Made by a program: the position numbers and the translations under genes. A model generated the notes under the pieces. That model saw only the letters and a list, made by a program, of their open reading frames with translations, was not told the DNA's origin and searched no databases. Below are positions 33,562 to 45,737 of a DNA stretch of 64,000 nucleotides, piece by piece (position 1 is the stretch's first letter; each line of letters opens with the position of its first letter). Source of the DNA: Brachionus rotundiformis (lineage: Eukaryota; Rotifera; Eurotatoria; Ploima; Brachionidae). The stretch lies in NCBI GenBank assembly GCA_016802295.1, contig JAESIW010000162.1:1281346-1345345 (forward strand), in the 5' to 3' direction.

Positions 33562-36500
33562 ATGACAGATTTTCAAAGTTTTCTGTTCCAAAATATGCAA
33601 ATGATCGGCCTGGAAGAGGAGGAGGACGAGCGCAAAGTGGCCAAGTCGACGGCCTCCTCTGCATCGTCAAACAGCTCCCAGTCGATGGCCAAGCACTCGC
33701 CAGATGGCAAAATATTCAAAGCATTTGGCAGCATATCGGGCTCGACCACAGAGACCTACCTGTCCAACTTGAACATGAACCGCAAGGACTTGGCCACCAA
33801 CAAGGACACACAATTGGTAAACGACCAAGACCCGTACGACCTGAATAGCCAGGAGCCAAAGTTTGCCAAAAAGAAGTCGCTCACCAGCTCGTTTGAGTCC
33901 TTTCCGGACCCGCCCGCTGAAAGTCTGGAGTTCTTTGCCAAAAAGGACCAAATGTTCGAGTCCAAGGTGATGGACTTGGACATGAACTATGTGGTCGGCA
34001 ACGAGGCCGACGAGGAGCCCAAGTCCGACTCGAAAAGCCTCTCCTCACCAGAGTCCCATGTCAAATTCAGCTTCAAGTCAAGCACCCCTGTGATCACCTC
34101 TCAGGACAAAAAATACGACTCGTCCAGCCAGAGCGAGCGCGAGGTCAAGTCTCCTAAATTGGCGCGCAAAAAAAGCAATCGCACCAATTACAGAAAATTT
34201 TCGCCATGCAGGTCCATTTTTGACAAGAAGACCATGTCCAAAGCCTCGCTTAACTCGTTCAACGAGGACGAATCCTTGGCCAAAAGCAACTATAGACTCA
34301 ATAGGTCATCCAGAGATGACCTATGCAATTCCAACTACATTGTCAGCTCGAGAATTTTCGACAGGAAAAAATTCAACACTGACCATAAGTCAAACACGTC
34401 CAGCGAGTCCGAATTGAATGTCAATTCGTCACTCGAGTCCGTGCTAATGGAGCCCTATTTGGTCAAGTTTGAAGAAGAGCTGATCAAAAATTCCAAGTCA
34501 GAGGTAATCAAAGACTTGTCCAGTTTGACCCAATCGCTTGCATTCGATCAGCCGACTTCCCGCGGCCAAAAGAACCTATTTCAAAAGTACTTCAAAGAAA
34601 TAAAGAATTTGACTTTGAAGAAAAAGGCCAGTCCGGTCAAGAGGGCCGTGGATGGCGACTTTTTCAAAAAAGATGACCTAATGGAAGAGCTTGTTTATGA
34701 TGAACAAGAAGAGGAGGAGGAGATTTTGGAGAGAAAAGAAAGCAACCAATATCTGGACAAAGAAAATTTGAAAGTTGTTTCCAAGGCTCAAATTCCGTGG
34801 CAGAATTTGGACGAAGAATCATCCAATCAGTTGTTAGACATGGTTATTGGCAATCTTAATCAAACAGTGATGTCTGACGATTTGCCATTAATGTACTCGA
34901 AAAAAGGCAATAGGATAAGCAAGAATCAGGTGAAGAGATGGTTCGATTTGTTGGAAAAGCTTGTCCAAGGTGAGGTGTGCAAAAGTGGTGAGGCTGAGCC
35001 AAACTCGGCCAAGTCTAGGCTCTACTCGAGCAAGCAGTTCTTGATTAACAAGAAGCGGCAGTTTATGCAAAAGGTTAGCAAAAAAAGGTCCAAGACTCCA
35101 AATCTGGACATTTCCCACTCGGCCTCGGACATTTCCAAGACAACAAGCAGGCTTTATGCCAATGTTATGCCGCCCAAAGGCGACAAGAGCCCTAGAAGAG
35201 CCAAGGCCAAAGAGGAGCAGAACTATGAGAATGAGAACTACAAAAAAAAGAACAAGTCGCCGCGCAAGACCAACCCGGACCATTTTTACAACGAGATAAC
35301 CGACTTGGAACAGCGTCAAGCGGTCATTAAGCACAGAAACAGGGAAAAAGAGCGCGTCGACCGCACCACTCACCCAGAAAGTCGACACTTGTCCAAGAAA
35401 AACTCGGAACTATTGCAGCAAATTTACGACTATACCCAAGAGTCGACACACGACTCGACCTCCAACATGATATTCAAAAGAAACATTGCTGCCATAGCTA
35501 AGCTAAAAAGTCCAGAGAGAAAAATATTGTACAATGAATGGTTTACCATTTTGAAGCGGATGGAAAAAGACCCCAAATTTGACCTGGAAACATTGGTCAG
35601 AACTCGCGGCAGATTCACCGATAATGACAAAATAAGCTATAGGACAAAATTGATGGAAAAGAGTGACAAGATGCGGACTGCGCGCTCCGAACCTAATTTC
35701 AGTACCATGTTCAGTAATCGGGTGAGTCGGGCCCGCAATGGAGTGAATACAACACCAGCGGTCAAGGCGCACAGGGACTCGGATCCTCTCGGCTCAAAGA
35801 ACAACCCCAACCCAAAGCCGGCCAAAAACGAGCCCAGCTTACAAAATGCTCTCAAGCTCACTTTGGAAAAAAGTGACATTAATAAGATCAAAGACTTGTT
35901 GAAAAAAAAGGACAAAAGTTTGAAAACTGATTTGACCAATTTAAAAGAGAAGACCAACATGAGAAAAATGCAACACAAGGCTCAATTGGGTAACTATTTT
36001 TTGCTTTTAGTTTTTAATTGAGATTAAAACATTTCCTTTAAAAAATAGATGCATTTTTGTTTTGTTTTTTTTTTTATTTTATTAAAGTATAAATGTATTT
36101 TTATAAAAATTTATCTATATTTATAAAATTAACTATAACTATAATACTATAATATTATCGAAATCTAGTCCTAAAATGGCTTTTTTAAATTAATAGCCTT
36201 ACATTTGTTACATTTGGTCAATAAGTTATTTAGTGACAATGTATTTAGTGAACATTGTCACCAAATATTAATTGTTCTCTCATCCATTTTATAATTTGGT
36301 ACATATACAGGTTAACTAGAATACTTAAATACTTAAATTAACTAGATATTTAGACCATGAAGAAAGGTGTTTAAAAATGGGTTTAACTAGCCTAAAATTG
36401 AGAAGAATTAGAGGTGATTTAATCCAAAAATACAAAGAACTTCATAAAATGGATAGTATAAACTGGTATAATATGCCAATTGTATCTAATAGAAATGAAA

Positions 36501-39500
36501 AACAAGATAATTATATCAAAGAATTAGTAAAATCAAATTAGTAAAATCAAATCATCAAGCTTTTTCAACAACAAAATAGTCAATGTTTGGAACAAATTAC
36601 CAAGTGAATTAAAAAACGCAGTCACTTAATTTATTCAAAAACGTTATTGATAAAAATAATGTTTTAACTGCTTTAGCTAATATTAATTAGCAACGTGTTT
36701 TTCAATATCAGTGCAGTCCATCTATCTATCTATCTATCTATATATAGAATTAGGAGTAGTGGTACTAATGAATACTGGCTCTTATTGAGTTAGACGCCTT
36801 TGAAACTATGGTAATAATTGTTTCCTAAACCATTTGATTTATTAATTAGATTTAAATATTATAGAGATTTTTCTGTACTTTATGGTAATTTTACTTTATT
36901 TTTGTCTCGTTTTTTTTTATTAAATTTGTTATCTTTTATAATTTGTAGTGAATTTAATCTTTATTTAAAAAATCTAACAGTGGTTTAAAGATTCGGTTTG
37001 GCGTAGATTAGAGAATTATTAGTAAAAATTAAAGTAAATAATTGAATTATTTGTTAATGAAAATCTTAAATATACCATAAAGTAGAAAAAGTAAAAAAAG
37101 TATTAAATAATAAAAACAATTCATTGTCTATACCTCTATTATCTTTAACTATGATTTTATTATTTTAAATTGATAATATGTAAATTAAGTATGAGAAGTT
37201 CTGTTCAACTTATTTGTAGAAATATTACTATTTGACAAATACAATATGCATATATGTGTGTATATATCGATTTTAATGAGTCTTTTAAAGCAAAGTAAAA
37301 TTTTTGATCAAATTTCAAGCGCTCAATCTTGCTCAAACATTTTTAGATGCGCAATTAAATTTCATCGCTGATTTTTTATTCTTTTAACAATTCAGAGCTT
37401 TATTTTCAAACTTTTGGAAAAAAGGATTGTAATTTCTAAAAATGCAATGAAATTTAATTGCGCATCTAAAAATGTTTGAGCAAGACTGAGCGCCTGAAAT
37501 TTGATCAAAAATTTTACTTTGCTGTCTTTTAATATAATTTAACAAGTGGAAAAATGTATTATTTTTGTGTATCATTATTTTTATTATTTTGATATGTTTG
37601 GATTTAATAATAAGTATGATAAAGTAGAAAAAAATTATTTAATTGATAAACTTAGTTGAGTAAGAGAGTGGTAGATACTTTGATTCTATCTGGTCAGGTT
37701 TTTCTGAATTTATGACAGACAGTAAATTGGACTGTTTTCCAAGTTATTTTTCACGAACCTTAAAAAAGGTCTACACTCTAAATGTATTTTTTTATTATCC
37801 TTTTATCATACAAATGGTTAATAAATAATAAAAAAAAATAAATTTTTTAAATAAACCAATATAAGTTAAGTAATTACGGAGGATCAAAAGTTAATTTTGT
37901 ACAATACTAGATTCTTTATCGCAATTCTTTATCTTCTCACATTGTTAGATTGGTCACGAGAAAAATTAATTTAGGAATCATAAAATTGATGAGCATTATC
38001 ATATAAATATTGTTAAAAATTTTATAGCTATTTTTTATTTAGAAATTTAGTTTTTAATTTAAAAACTGGGAACCTATTGAGTCGAGTTTTTTTTATGCTG
38101 TGGCAATAAATTCGATTGTTTCCCAAGCCATTTTTCACCTATTCACTATCTTTTTTATTTTCATTAACCAATTTATTACTTAAAATAGTTGGATCAAATA
38201 TTTGAAATGTTGAAAATCTTTTCGAGTGGTCATTTTATCTCTTTAGAACCTGTTAGGACCCTCTCCATATCTGAAATGTCTTTCTCAAGAAATGAACACC
38301 AAACTTTATATGAGGTTTAATCATTTCTTTATAAAGCATTTCCTTAACTGGTACATTATACTTTTTGGCTAGTCCATTCCAATCCATTTTGAATACTTAT
38401 CCATATCTTTTTCAAGAGTTGTATTTGTTTACTCATTTACTAATATATTAATGATTTGTAAAAAATTTGTGACCAAATTTGTTCAACTCTTCCAATTAAG
38501 TAGACAATTTTAATAAACAATTTTAAATTATTGTCAAGAAATTACAGGCTATAATACAGTATGATAACAATATTAAATTAATTCAATTAAAAATTTAAGC
38601 TCAATTTTTGTTTTTGATCTCTTTATTTCTTTTTAGTTTTAAGATTGTGCTGAAATCATTTTTGAGTGTATCTAATTCTATTTCTATAGGCTCTTTCTGA
38701 ACACATATTTGTATTCATAGATGCAAAATAAAACTATAAAAATAAATTTTTTATTTTATTTGTTTATTTAAGAGGTCTGGTTTAATTTAGCTACAATAAT
38801 AAATGGTAAAAACCAAAGAAACGCGTTATGAAACCATTAAAACCAAAGAATGAAATAATTTTCTTTTTTGAAAATTATCTGTTTTTCCAATTACTTAAAA
38901 GATTAATGTCTATTTAATTATATATTCCTATAGACTTAAACTATTTAGATAAGTATTTAAAAATATGTCAAATATATCAATCATTTTGAAAGTTAACAAC
39001 AGATAACACCGTGTCCGAAGATAAAAATTGTGATACTTTAAACCAAATTTTAATTTTTCAAATTATCTAAAAATATAAACTTGACATTAGGAACATTCTA
39101 AATCTTATGAAATAATAATCAAGATACAAAACTAGCCGCGCTTTTTTTACCAATTAACCAATGCTTTAATTGTCTAGATTTTAGTGATTATATTTCTCTA
39201 AGCTCTTGATAAATTTTGTCATTTAAAATCTAATATTTAAAATTATTGGTATTAAAGCTAATTTTTTAAGCCAGCCAAAAGCAACAAAAGCAACTCTTAG
39301 CTACACATGCTATCATTAGTGAAGAGTTTGACGAAGATGACCAAGATAATCTAAAGATTAGCCTAAATAGTCAAATAAATAAAAGAACGACTAGCTCATC
39401 ATCCAATTTGAGAAAAAATAGATCAAGAAACACATCCAACATGGACGAGTCAAATGTTGCTGGAAACTTGGTGCCAGACGAGGCCGACACTGCTTCAATA

Positions 39501-40424
39501 GACCAAAAACAAGAGTCCAAGCTAATAGCAAGATGCAAAAAGATGTACACAGGCTCTGAGACTGCCAAGGCTCTGACCGAAGTCACCAAAATGGTCAAGG
39601 GCTTAAAAATTGGCAATAAGCTCAAAAATTTTACCAATTCATCATCGAAATTCATCCACAAGGCGATCCATCATGGCAACGAGGATCCGAATGAGAGCAT
39701 CGGATCGGACAGAGTCACTAGTGGTCATCGCAAAAAAAATTTATCTATAAACTCTGAAACAGGGTCTCAGGTCTCGATGAGCTTTTCGTCAAGCAATGTG
39801 TCTGAGGAAGAGGCTCCGAGGCGGCCAAACCGACGCAGCGAGCATCACAGCGACGAGAGAGACCATCGCTCTTCCTCGAGACATGTTGAAAAAAAAACTC
39901 GTTCAAAAGAAAGACTATCAACTGGAAACCATTCTAGAGTTCCTTCATCACCTGCGCGACCACCGCCGCCCAAGCGGCCTCCGCCACCGAGGCCATTCAG
40001 CCCAGCAACCAGTTGTTCTAGTATTTCAACAAATGTCAAAAAATCCACGAGACACCGCGATTTTCAAGATGAGAGTTTTTGTCCTTCTCCACCACCGAGC
40101 TCGAAACGATCGACACATCAACCGCCAAGACCAAAGCCTCCATCCAATTTGCCACCGCGACCGCCAAAATCAAAACACAGAAATGAAGAATCGTTTGATG
40201 AGCATTCCATTGAAGATGATCGCCACCGAAGACACAAATCGGACAAAAACGATGAAAAATACAAGCAAAAGCGAAACACAAACTCCAATTCTCGCCAAGA
40301 TTCCAAAGACCACAAGGACCCAAGAAGAAATACACCGAGAAATTCAACTCCCGTACGATCACCAATTATGACCAGAGAGCACAAGTCAAAATCGAATGCT
40401 CGCAAAGAAGTCTCCCGTAGATAA
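33562..40424 (+). CDS. Large, low-complexity Ser/Lys/Pro-rich protein (2 exons, 1193 aa), unknown
   Basis: Exon 1 (33562-35989) and exon 2 (39271-40424) join in frame (TTG G / CC AGC) across a 3,281-bp intron to give 1193 residues. The N-terminus (MTDFQSFLFQNMQMIG) precedes an acidic patch, then a mostly disordered Ser/Lys-rich body. Possible folded or helical parts lie around residues 410-460 (WQNLDEESSNQLLDMVIGNL) and 640-690 (LKSPERKILYNEWF). A charged helix spans the exon junction (DLTNLKEKTNMRKMQHKAQ then LASQKQQKQLLATHA). Exon 2 has polyproline runs (RPPPPKRPPPPRP, PPRPKPPSNLPPRPPK) that could bind SH3/WW partners and a basic Arg/Ser/His-rich tail. Codons are richer in G/C than the surroundings. 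I recognise no orthologue; a cytoskeletal or scaffold role is only a guess. Confidence 0.8.
36350..36750 (+). mobile_element. LINE 3' end with (TCTA)n tail
   Basis: Plus-strand translation gives LKMGLTSLKLRRIRGDLIQKYK followed by FFNNKIVNVWNKLPSELKNAV, the two hallmark segments at the C-terminus of CR1/Jockey-type ORF2 (L-x-SL-x-RR-R-GDLI and RVVN-x-WN-x-LP). Internal stops are present. A TCTA microsatellite at about 36718-36743 likely is the 3' tail. Same orientation as the host gene. Confidence 0.8.
37289..37523. mobile_element. 235-bp non-autonomous DNA transposon with ~80-bp TIRs and 9-bp TSD
   Basis: The element starts AGCAAAGTAAAATTTTTGAT and ends with its reverse complement. The terminal inverted repeats run about 80 bp with few mismatches (AGGCGCTCAGT versus AAGCGCTCAAT). 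The 9-bp GTCTTTTAA flanks it on both sides (37280-37288 and 37524-37532). The opposite inverted-repeat arm has the empty site with one copy (31907-31915 on the other strand), so the boundaries are exact. Long TIRs and a 9-bp duplication resemble Mutator-like (MULE) elements; there is no coding capacity. Confidence 0.9.
38260..38445 (-). mobile_element. LINE ORF2 scrap inside the right arm
   Basis: A minus-strand read gives a LYKEMIKPHIKFGVHF-like segment, the counterpart of LYKALVRPHLEYA in CR1-type elements, followed by RKTFQIWRGS. It suggests that the duplicated arm sequence was itself partly retrotransposon-derived. Confidence 0.55.
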
Positions 40425-41147
40425 ACATCTAGTTCCAAATTCTATTTTTATTTTTTTTTTTTTGATTAATTTAATAAAGTATAATTAATTTTTTTAGATT
40501 TATTAAGAATTAAAAAATAATAAATTTTAAACTTCTATTTTTATTTTAATATTTTGAAAAATAAGCTTTTAAATTGGATGAATCAATTCAATAAAACAAA
40601 TTCGGTCAAGTTCTTCAAAGTCTGTCATCAGAAAATCAGACACAACTAGTTAGATTATTTCTTTATTTAAATTTTATTAATTTTTGACAAACAAAAATTT
40701 TTTTTTTAATTTATTGTCCAAATATTGGGTCATATTTTTGGTATAAGATTTTTGGAAAAAATTTAAGACCAAATTTTTATTTTATTTTACCGTAAAATTC
40801 AATCAAAAAAATTCGCCCCATTCACACATTAAATAATTACCCCATCTTACTTTATTTAAACAAACATTTTTCAAATTTTTCATTTGATGAGTCTTTAATG
40901 AATTTTAAATGAAATCTAGTGAAATTTGAGTTGTAAGTAGAAAGTAAAAAGATCAATTTATTTCTTGACAATGAATAATAAAAAATTATCAAATTTTATT
41001 TCTTTTTTTGATTTTGTCACAAACTCATTTTAAACATTAATATAAATAATTAAGCTTGAAAATAAATAGTTACCAAATCTAATAAAAAATAGATACTTGA
41101 AAATAAGCTAAAAAATGCCGCCAGATATTTAAATTAAACAAAATAAG
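40425..41147. other. Intergenic between convergent genes
   Basis: AT-rich 3' flanks of the disordered-protein gene and of the first amine oxidase gene. Nothing recognised. Confidence 0.5.
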
Positions 41148-43253
41148 TTAATTTTTAGTCTGGCGAATAATTTTATTAGCCACTTCTCTTCCAGTAATGT
41201 AGGCTCCATGGACCGTGCCCATATACTTGTAATTTGTAGCTTCACCACAAAAAAATAGTGAATTTTTCTTAAAGAATTTATTTTATTTAAATCCTTAATT
41301 TAATTAAAATTCTTTTTACCAATGGTTTATGCAATTCCTTGACATCTTTTAAACTTGATCCAGTCTTTACATAGCTGTATGAGCCCAAAGCGTATTTGTC
41401 CTGATTCCACTTAGATCTAAATGAGAGAAAAGTAGTCATATTTTTTATCTTCAAATAATACTTGAGACTTACCTGAGCACTCTTTTAGGTTTTGGTAAAT
41501 TTAGATGCGGAAAGCATTTGTGAAACAGCTCATTAATTACCTCAATAAGACACTCTTCTTCTAAATCTTCAATAAAAAGAGCGTCTTTTCCAACCACAAA
41601 GCATACCAGAACATTTGACAGGTTTGGTAGTACTTCAAAATTATCCAATGCTCTGTAGAATTTATTTTCCTTTTGGTATAAAAATTAAATGTCATTCGTT
41701 GCCTTTAATTAGCAGAAGAATTACTTCAAGTTTCCATTTTTTGTCACAGTCCAAATTAAATTGGATATCATCACGCCATAAGATTCTTAAACCCTCGTAA
41801 TTTTTGTTAAATAGTGGCTTATCAAAGCAAATCAGCAATTTATCAACCAAGCCAAAGCCAATATTTTCGATGGCTTTAATTTTTTCCAGAGGTAGACTAG
41901 GACTAAATAGATTATGATGATGCTTTTTCAGATAACCAATTGAGCATGAATTGACCACAAAATCACAAGTTAAAGTTATCTTATTTTTGTTCAATTGATC
42001 AAAGCAGGTTACTTTAAGAGGAGATTCGGACCAGTCAATATTAGTGACCAAGTGGTTAAAGAGAATGTTGGCAGTCGGGATCTGAGCATAGAAATACTCA
42101 ATTAGCTTAAGATAGCCATATTTGAGCCTTGTGTACTGCTCGCCATCAAAATATTCATGCTCGTTCCAGCCTATTGCGTTTAGCCGCCTTAAATCATCAC
42201 AGGCATTATCAACTTTTTCCTCATTACACCGTGATCTATAAATTGATTTTACAACTTCTATATCTATATTTTGATTTGATTTGAGTTTTTTAAAAATTTT
42301 TATAAAACCATCATCTAACAAAGAGCCTTAATATTTATTAATTAACTAGAATAATCTTATTAATTTGGAAAAGTTACCCATATTTTCATCCGAGCCCTCC
42401 TCAAGCTCATTTTCGATCAAGTCTTCCAAATTGTCAAATATGTTCTCTATTTTGTCGAATATCTTTTCGACAAAATTTTCCTCATATTGTGCTCCATCTT
42501 GGCTTGCATAGTGTACTGACCCCTCTACTACTTAAAATATTAGATATTAATTATCCAACACTTTCAAAATATTTATTTATAATTAAATTTTCAATAAAAA
42601 ATATGTGAACAAATAATTTTTTAGAATTTTTCATATTGATAATTGACTTGTGTAATTAAATTTAAAATTATCTCTTTACTAAATACATCTAATTATTCAA
42701 AAATTAACCATGTTATTTTAAAAAATAATTTAAATTATTAATTTTTAAAAATATCATATCTAAAGAATGCAGCGTAGGAAGTGATCTATTATTTTTATTA
42801 GCATTTTTATAGATATTGATATCAGTTTTTTAAGAAGTTTTTTCAGATATCTCGACAATAATCGAAAAAATCAAGGAAACCAAATTAATATGTTTAATTA
42901 ATTGAAATTAAATAATAAATTTTTAATTTATTTAAAACATTTGGTACTTTTTCGGTCATCCAATAAGTCCAAAGATTTTGACAGCTCGAAGATGGGATTT
43001 TTCTTGGTGCCATGGATCCATTGAGCTCCTAATTCAACAAAACTGTTATCTAAATTTAAAAATCTTTAGTCGTTTGTTATTATTAAAAGATAAAAAGTAG
43101 TAAATTACCATAGGAAATTGTGTTAATGCGTCCACCGATGCGATTGCTGGCCTCGATCAGCTTAAAATCGCTAATACCTGCTTCGATCAGCTTTAAGCAT
43201 GCAGATAAGCCAGACATGCCAGCTCCAATAACCACAACTCTGCTATTTTCCAT
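41148..43253 (-). CDS. Polyamine/spermine oxidase-like flavoenzyme, copy 1 (7 exons, 474 aa)
   Basis: FAD-dependent amine oxidase of the SMOX/PAOX family, which oxidises polyamines to aldehydes and hydrogen peroxide. Exons: 43253-43109, 43049-42939, 42530-42378, 42326-41725, 41669-41473, 41416-41320, 41267-41148; total 474 aa. Evidence: N-terminal Rossmann motif VVVIGAGMSGLSA, then GGRINT and VELGAQWIHG (family-typical), VTNIDWSES, the CSIGYLKKHH region equivalent to VSLGVLK, GSYSYVKTGSS and the C-terminal FAD contact FFCGEATNYKYMGTVHGAYITG. Introns are 52-70 nt except for one of about 400 nt (42531-42938). A tandem paralogue follows at 44014-45737. Which amine is the substrate cannot be told. 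Confidence 0.9.
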
Positions 43254-44013
43254 TATTTTTTTTAATCTTAAATAAAAGCAGAAAATTATGCTTATATATG
43301 ATTTTAAATTAAAAGTTTGTCATTCAGCCTGATATAATAATAAAAATAACATTTTCTATTAATGTCACTAGTTCATGATTTTCTAATTTGACAAAATTAA
43401 AAATCACTCAAATCGAAACAAAACGCATTTATAGAATAATTATAAATTAATTTTGATATTAAAAACCTTCATTATTTAATACATTTTGATAAAACGTAGC
43501 AAATTATATAATTGCCCGAAAATTCAATAATTTTGCCTGTGCACAAAATTTTCTTCCCATGGCTGAAATTAAAATTAATTAAAATAAATCATCATTTAGG
43601 AATACAAAGGAAATGCATCCAAACACTTTTCTAAATTAATTAAACTAAATTTTACTTTTAACATCTTATCAAAACAAAGAGTAAAAGATAAAAAATGAAA
43701 TATCAGTCTTGTAATGATTAGACAAAATTCAAATGAGTATATTTATTTAATCTTATTAGAATATTAGCGACAAGCTCGGGCGGATACGACACTATTCTGG
43801 ATAAATAATAAAAGCCTAAGCATCCTTAATTAATTATTGAGTAACTGAATTATTTTTCTTTTAAAAGCTTTTTTAAATAAATTTTTTATTCTAAAATAAA
43901 AAGCATTTATTAAAATGCTTAATTCGTTTTTTTATTGAATTAAGTCAACATTTTTTGAGTTTAATTAAAATTTTATTCTTTAAATTATCTTTATTGATTT
44001 TATTTTTATATTA
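43254..44013. other. Spacer between tandem amine oxidase genes
   Basis: AT-rich, about 760 bp, without features. It must hold the promoter of copy 1 and the 3' end of copy 2. Confidence 0.5.
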
Positions 44014-45737
44014 TTATTCGTGGTTGATGCTAGTCAGAATGGTGGCGGCTTGATCATATCCAGATATGTAGGCTCCGTGCACTGTGCCCACATGCTTGTA
44101 AATAGTCGCTTCACCAGCGAAATAGAGTCTATCCTGGACACTGGCAGCCAGTGCGTCCATATGGTCTATTGTGGAGCCAATTTTTAGGTAAGAATACGAG
44201 CCTCTTGCGAATGCACTGCTCGACCACCTTGATCTAGAAATAAAGTAGTTTTCTTGGAACATTTTTCTAAATTTATGCTTCAAATAAACCTCATTATTTT
44301 GACAGGTCTTGGCAAATTTACGTCTGGGAAGCATTTTTCTATCAGTTCCGAAACTACATCTAGGATACAATTATCTTCCAATTTTTCTATATATTCCGAA
44401 TATTTACCAACTGTAAAGCCCAAGAGGACATTATTGTGATTTGGCAATTTCTCAAAATTGTCAAATGCTCTACAAAAATCTAAACTCTATTGCATATTTT
44501 TTAATAAAATTAAAAAAATTTATAACAACATTTAACTAAATAAATATTTACATCCAAATTCCATTTTTTTTTCGAATTTTCTAGCTTAAAATCAACATTT
44601 TCTTTCCAAATAATTTGAAAACCTTGAAATTCTGGCTCAAATCCTTGGTCGAAAACAACAAATACTTTATTCAAACAACCGTAGCCAAGACAATTGATGG
44701 CGTCTATCTTTTCAGATGGCAAATTTGGTCTAAACAATACAGAATGGTTATGCTTCAAGCAGCCCAGACTTATAGTGCACAAAACAGCCTCACAAGTCCA
44801 TTTAACCCTCTTATTTTCTTTGCCATCATATGCAGTAATGGTCACTTGATCATCGGACCATTCAATTTTTTCAACCACATGATTCAGCTTTAGCTGACTA
44901 GTGGACAATTTAGAGGCCAAATGATCTACAATTTTGGAATAGCCATATTTGTTGTTTGTAAACAAGTTTCCTCCTAAAGTTTCAAAATTGTTCCAACCAT
45001 TGGCACTTACATCGTGCAGATCAGCACATGAATTCTCAAATCTTTCTGCATTGAAAGCTGACCAAAATATACTTTTTATCAGTGAATTCGATTCAGACTC
45101 ATGATTGCTTTCAATTTCCGGATACGCTTCATCAAGTAGGCCACCTTGAGTTAAAACCTAATTAATACTAATTAAGACATTAAAATTAGTGGTTGTGGTT
45201 TACCAATGCTTTGGCTTTGGTTGTTTTCGTCGATTCTTTCGCCAAGATTTTCCAGCACTCCTTTAGCTTCATCTATGATTGATTCTACCAAGTTTTCGTC
45301 CAATCTTTGACCATCTTGGGTCGAGTAATACATTTGATCGGCTTTGTCTAAACAGCGTTGGTATTAGATAGATTTTTTTAAAATTTTCATACCAATTGAT
45401 TCGTCAATGGCATTCAAAGACTTGGCAATGTCATAAACTGGATTATTTTCGGTTCCGTGCATCCATTGAGCACCAATTTCAATAAAGCTTTGTTCTTTAC
45501 ATCAATTATTTAACTATTTAAATTTTATTTTAAGACTTTACGGAAGGGTAGAGTTTTGATTCTTCCTCCTGTTGTACTTCCGGCCTCAAATAATAAAATA
45601 TTTATTAATTTTATTAGTAACATACACGTTTAATATACTTCGAGGATGACAAAATTGTCAAAACTTTTTTCAAGAAAATAATTGCCAGCTGCGAGACCAG
45701 CGACTCCAGCTCCAATAATTACCACTTTTTTGTTCAT
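44014..45737 (-). CDS. Polyamine/spermine oxidase-like flavoenzyme, copy 2 (7 exons, 465 aa)
   Basis: Paralogue of the neighbouring gene. Exons: 45737-45639, 45584-45542, 45494-45393, 45347-45204, 45144-44552, 44486-44290, 44233-44014; 465 aa. Motifs: VVIIGAGVAGLAA, TTGGRIKT, IEIGAQWMHG, TISLGCLKHNHSVLF, GSYSYLKIGSTID and LYFAGEATIYKHVGTVHGAYISGY. It shares exon phases with copy 1 through most of its length, including a homologous 197-nt exon in both. It has an additional intron after the FAD-binding ILE (45585-45638) and lacks the last intron of copy 1. Residues of the FAD site look intact, so it is presumably active. Both copies have Asp/Glu-rich inserts (for example DEAKGVLENLGERIDENNQ). 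Confidence 0.9.

Larger units (their letters stand above)
37033..38990 (-). repeat. Right arm of the large inverted repeat
   Basis: Reverse-complementary to 30988-32166. It is longer because it carries a 235-bp transposon (37289-37523) and about 600 bp between 38275 and 38870 missing from the left arm. The latter may be a deletion in the left arm, since short direct repeats (ACTCTTGAAAAAGATGTG at about 30970 and 31137) mark the corresponding position there. Confidence 0.88.
35990..39270 (+). other. 3.3-kb transposon-loaded intron
   Basis: Bounded by GTAACT and TTTTTTAAG. It contains a LINE 3' end (36350-36750), the right inverted-repeat arm (37033-38990) and, inside that, a 235-bp transposon and a LINE scrap. 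It is far longer than the typical intron here, evidently through insertions. Confidence 0.75.

Noticed and set aside
36718..36745. TCTA repeat as an isolated microsatellite or CRISPR-like array
   Set aside because: Perfect 4-bp repeat directly after a LINE C-terminus; best explained as the LINE's 3' tail.
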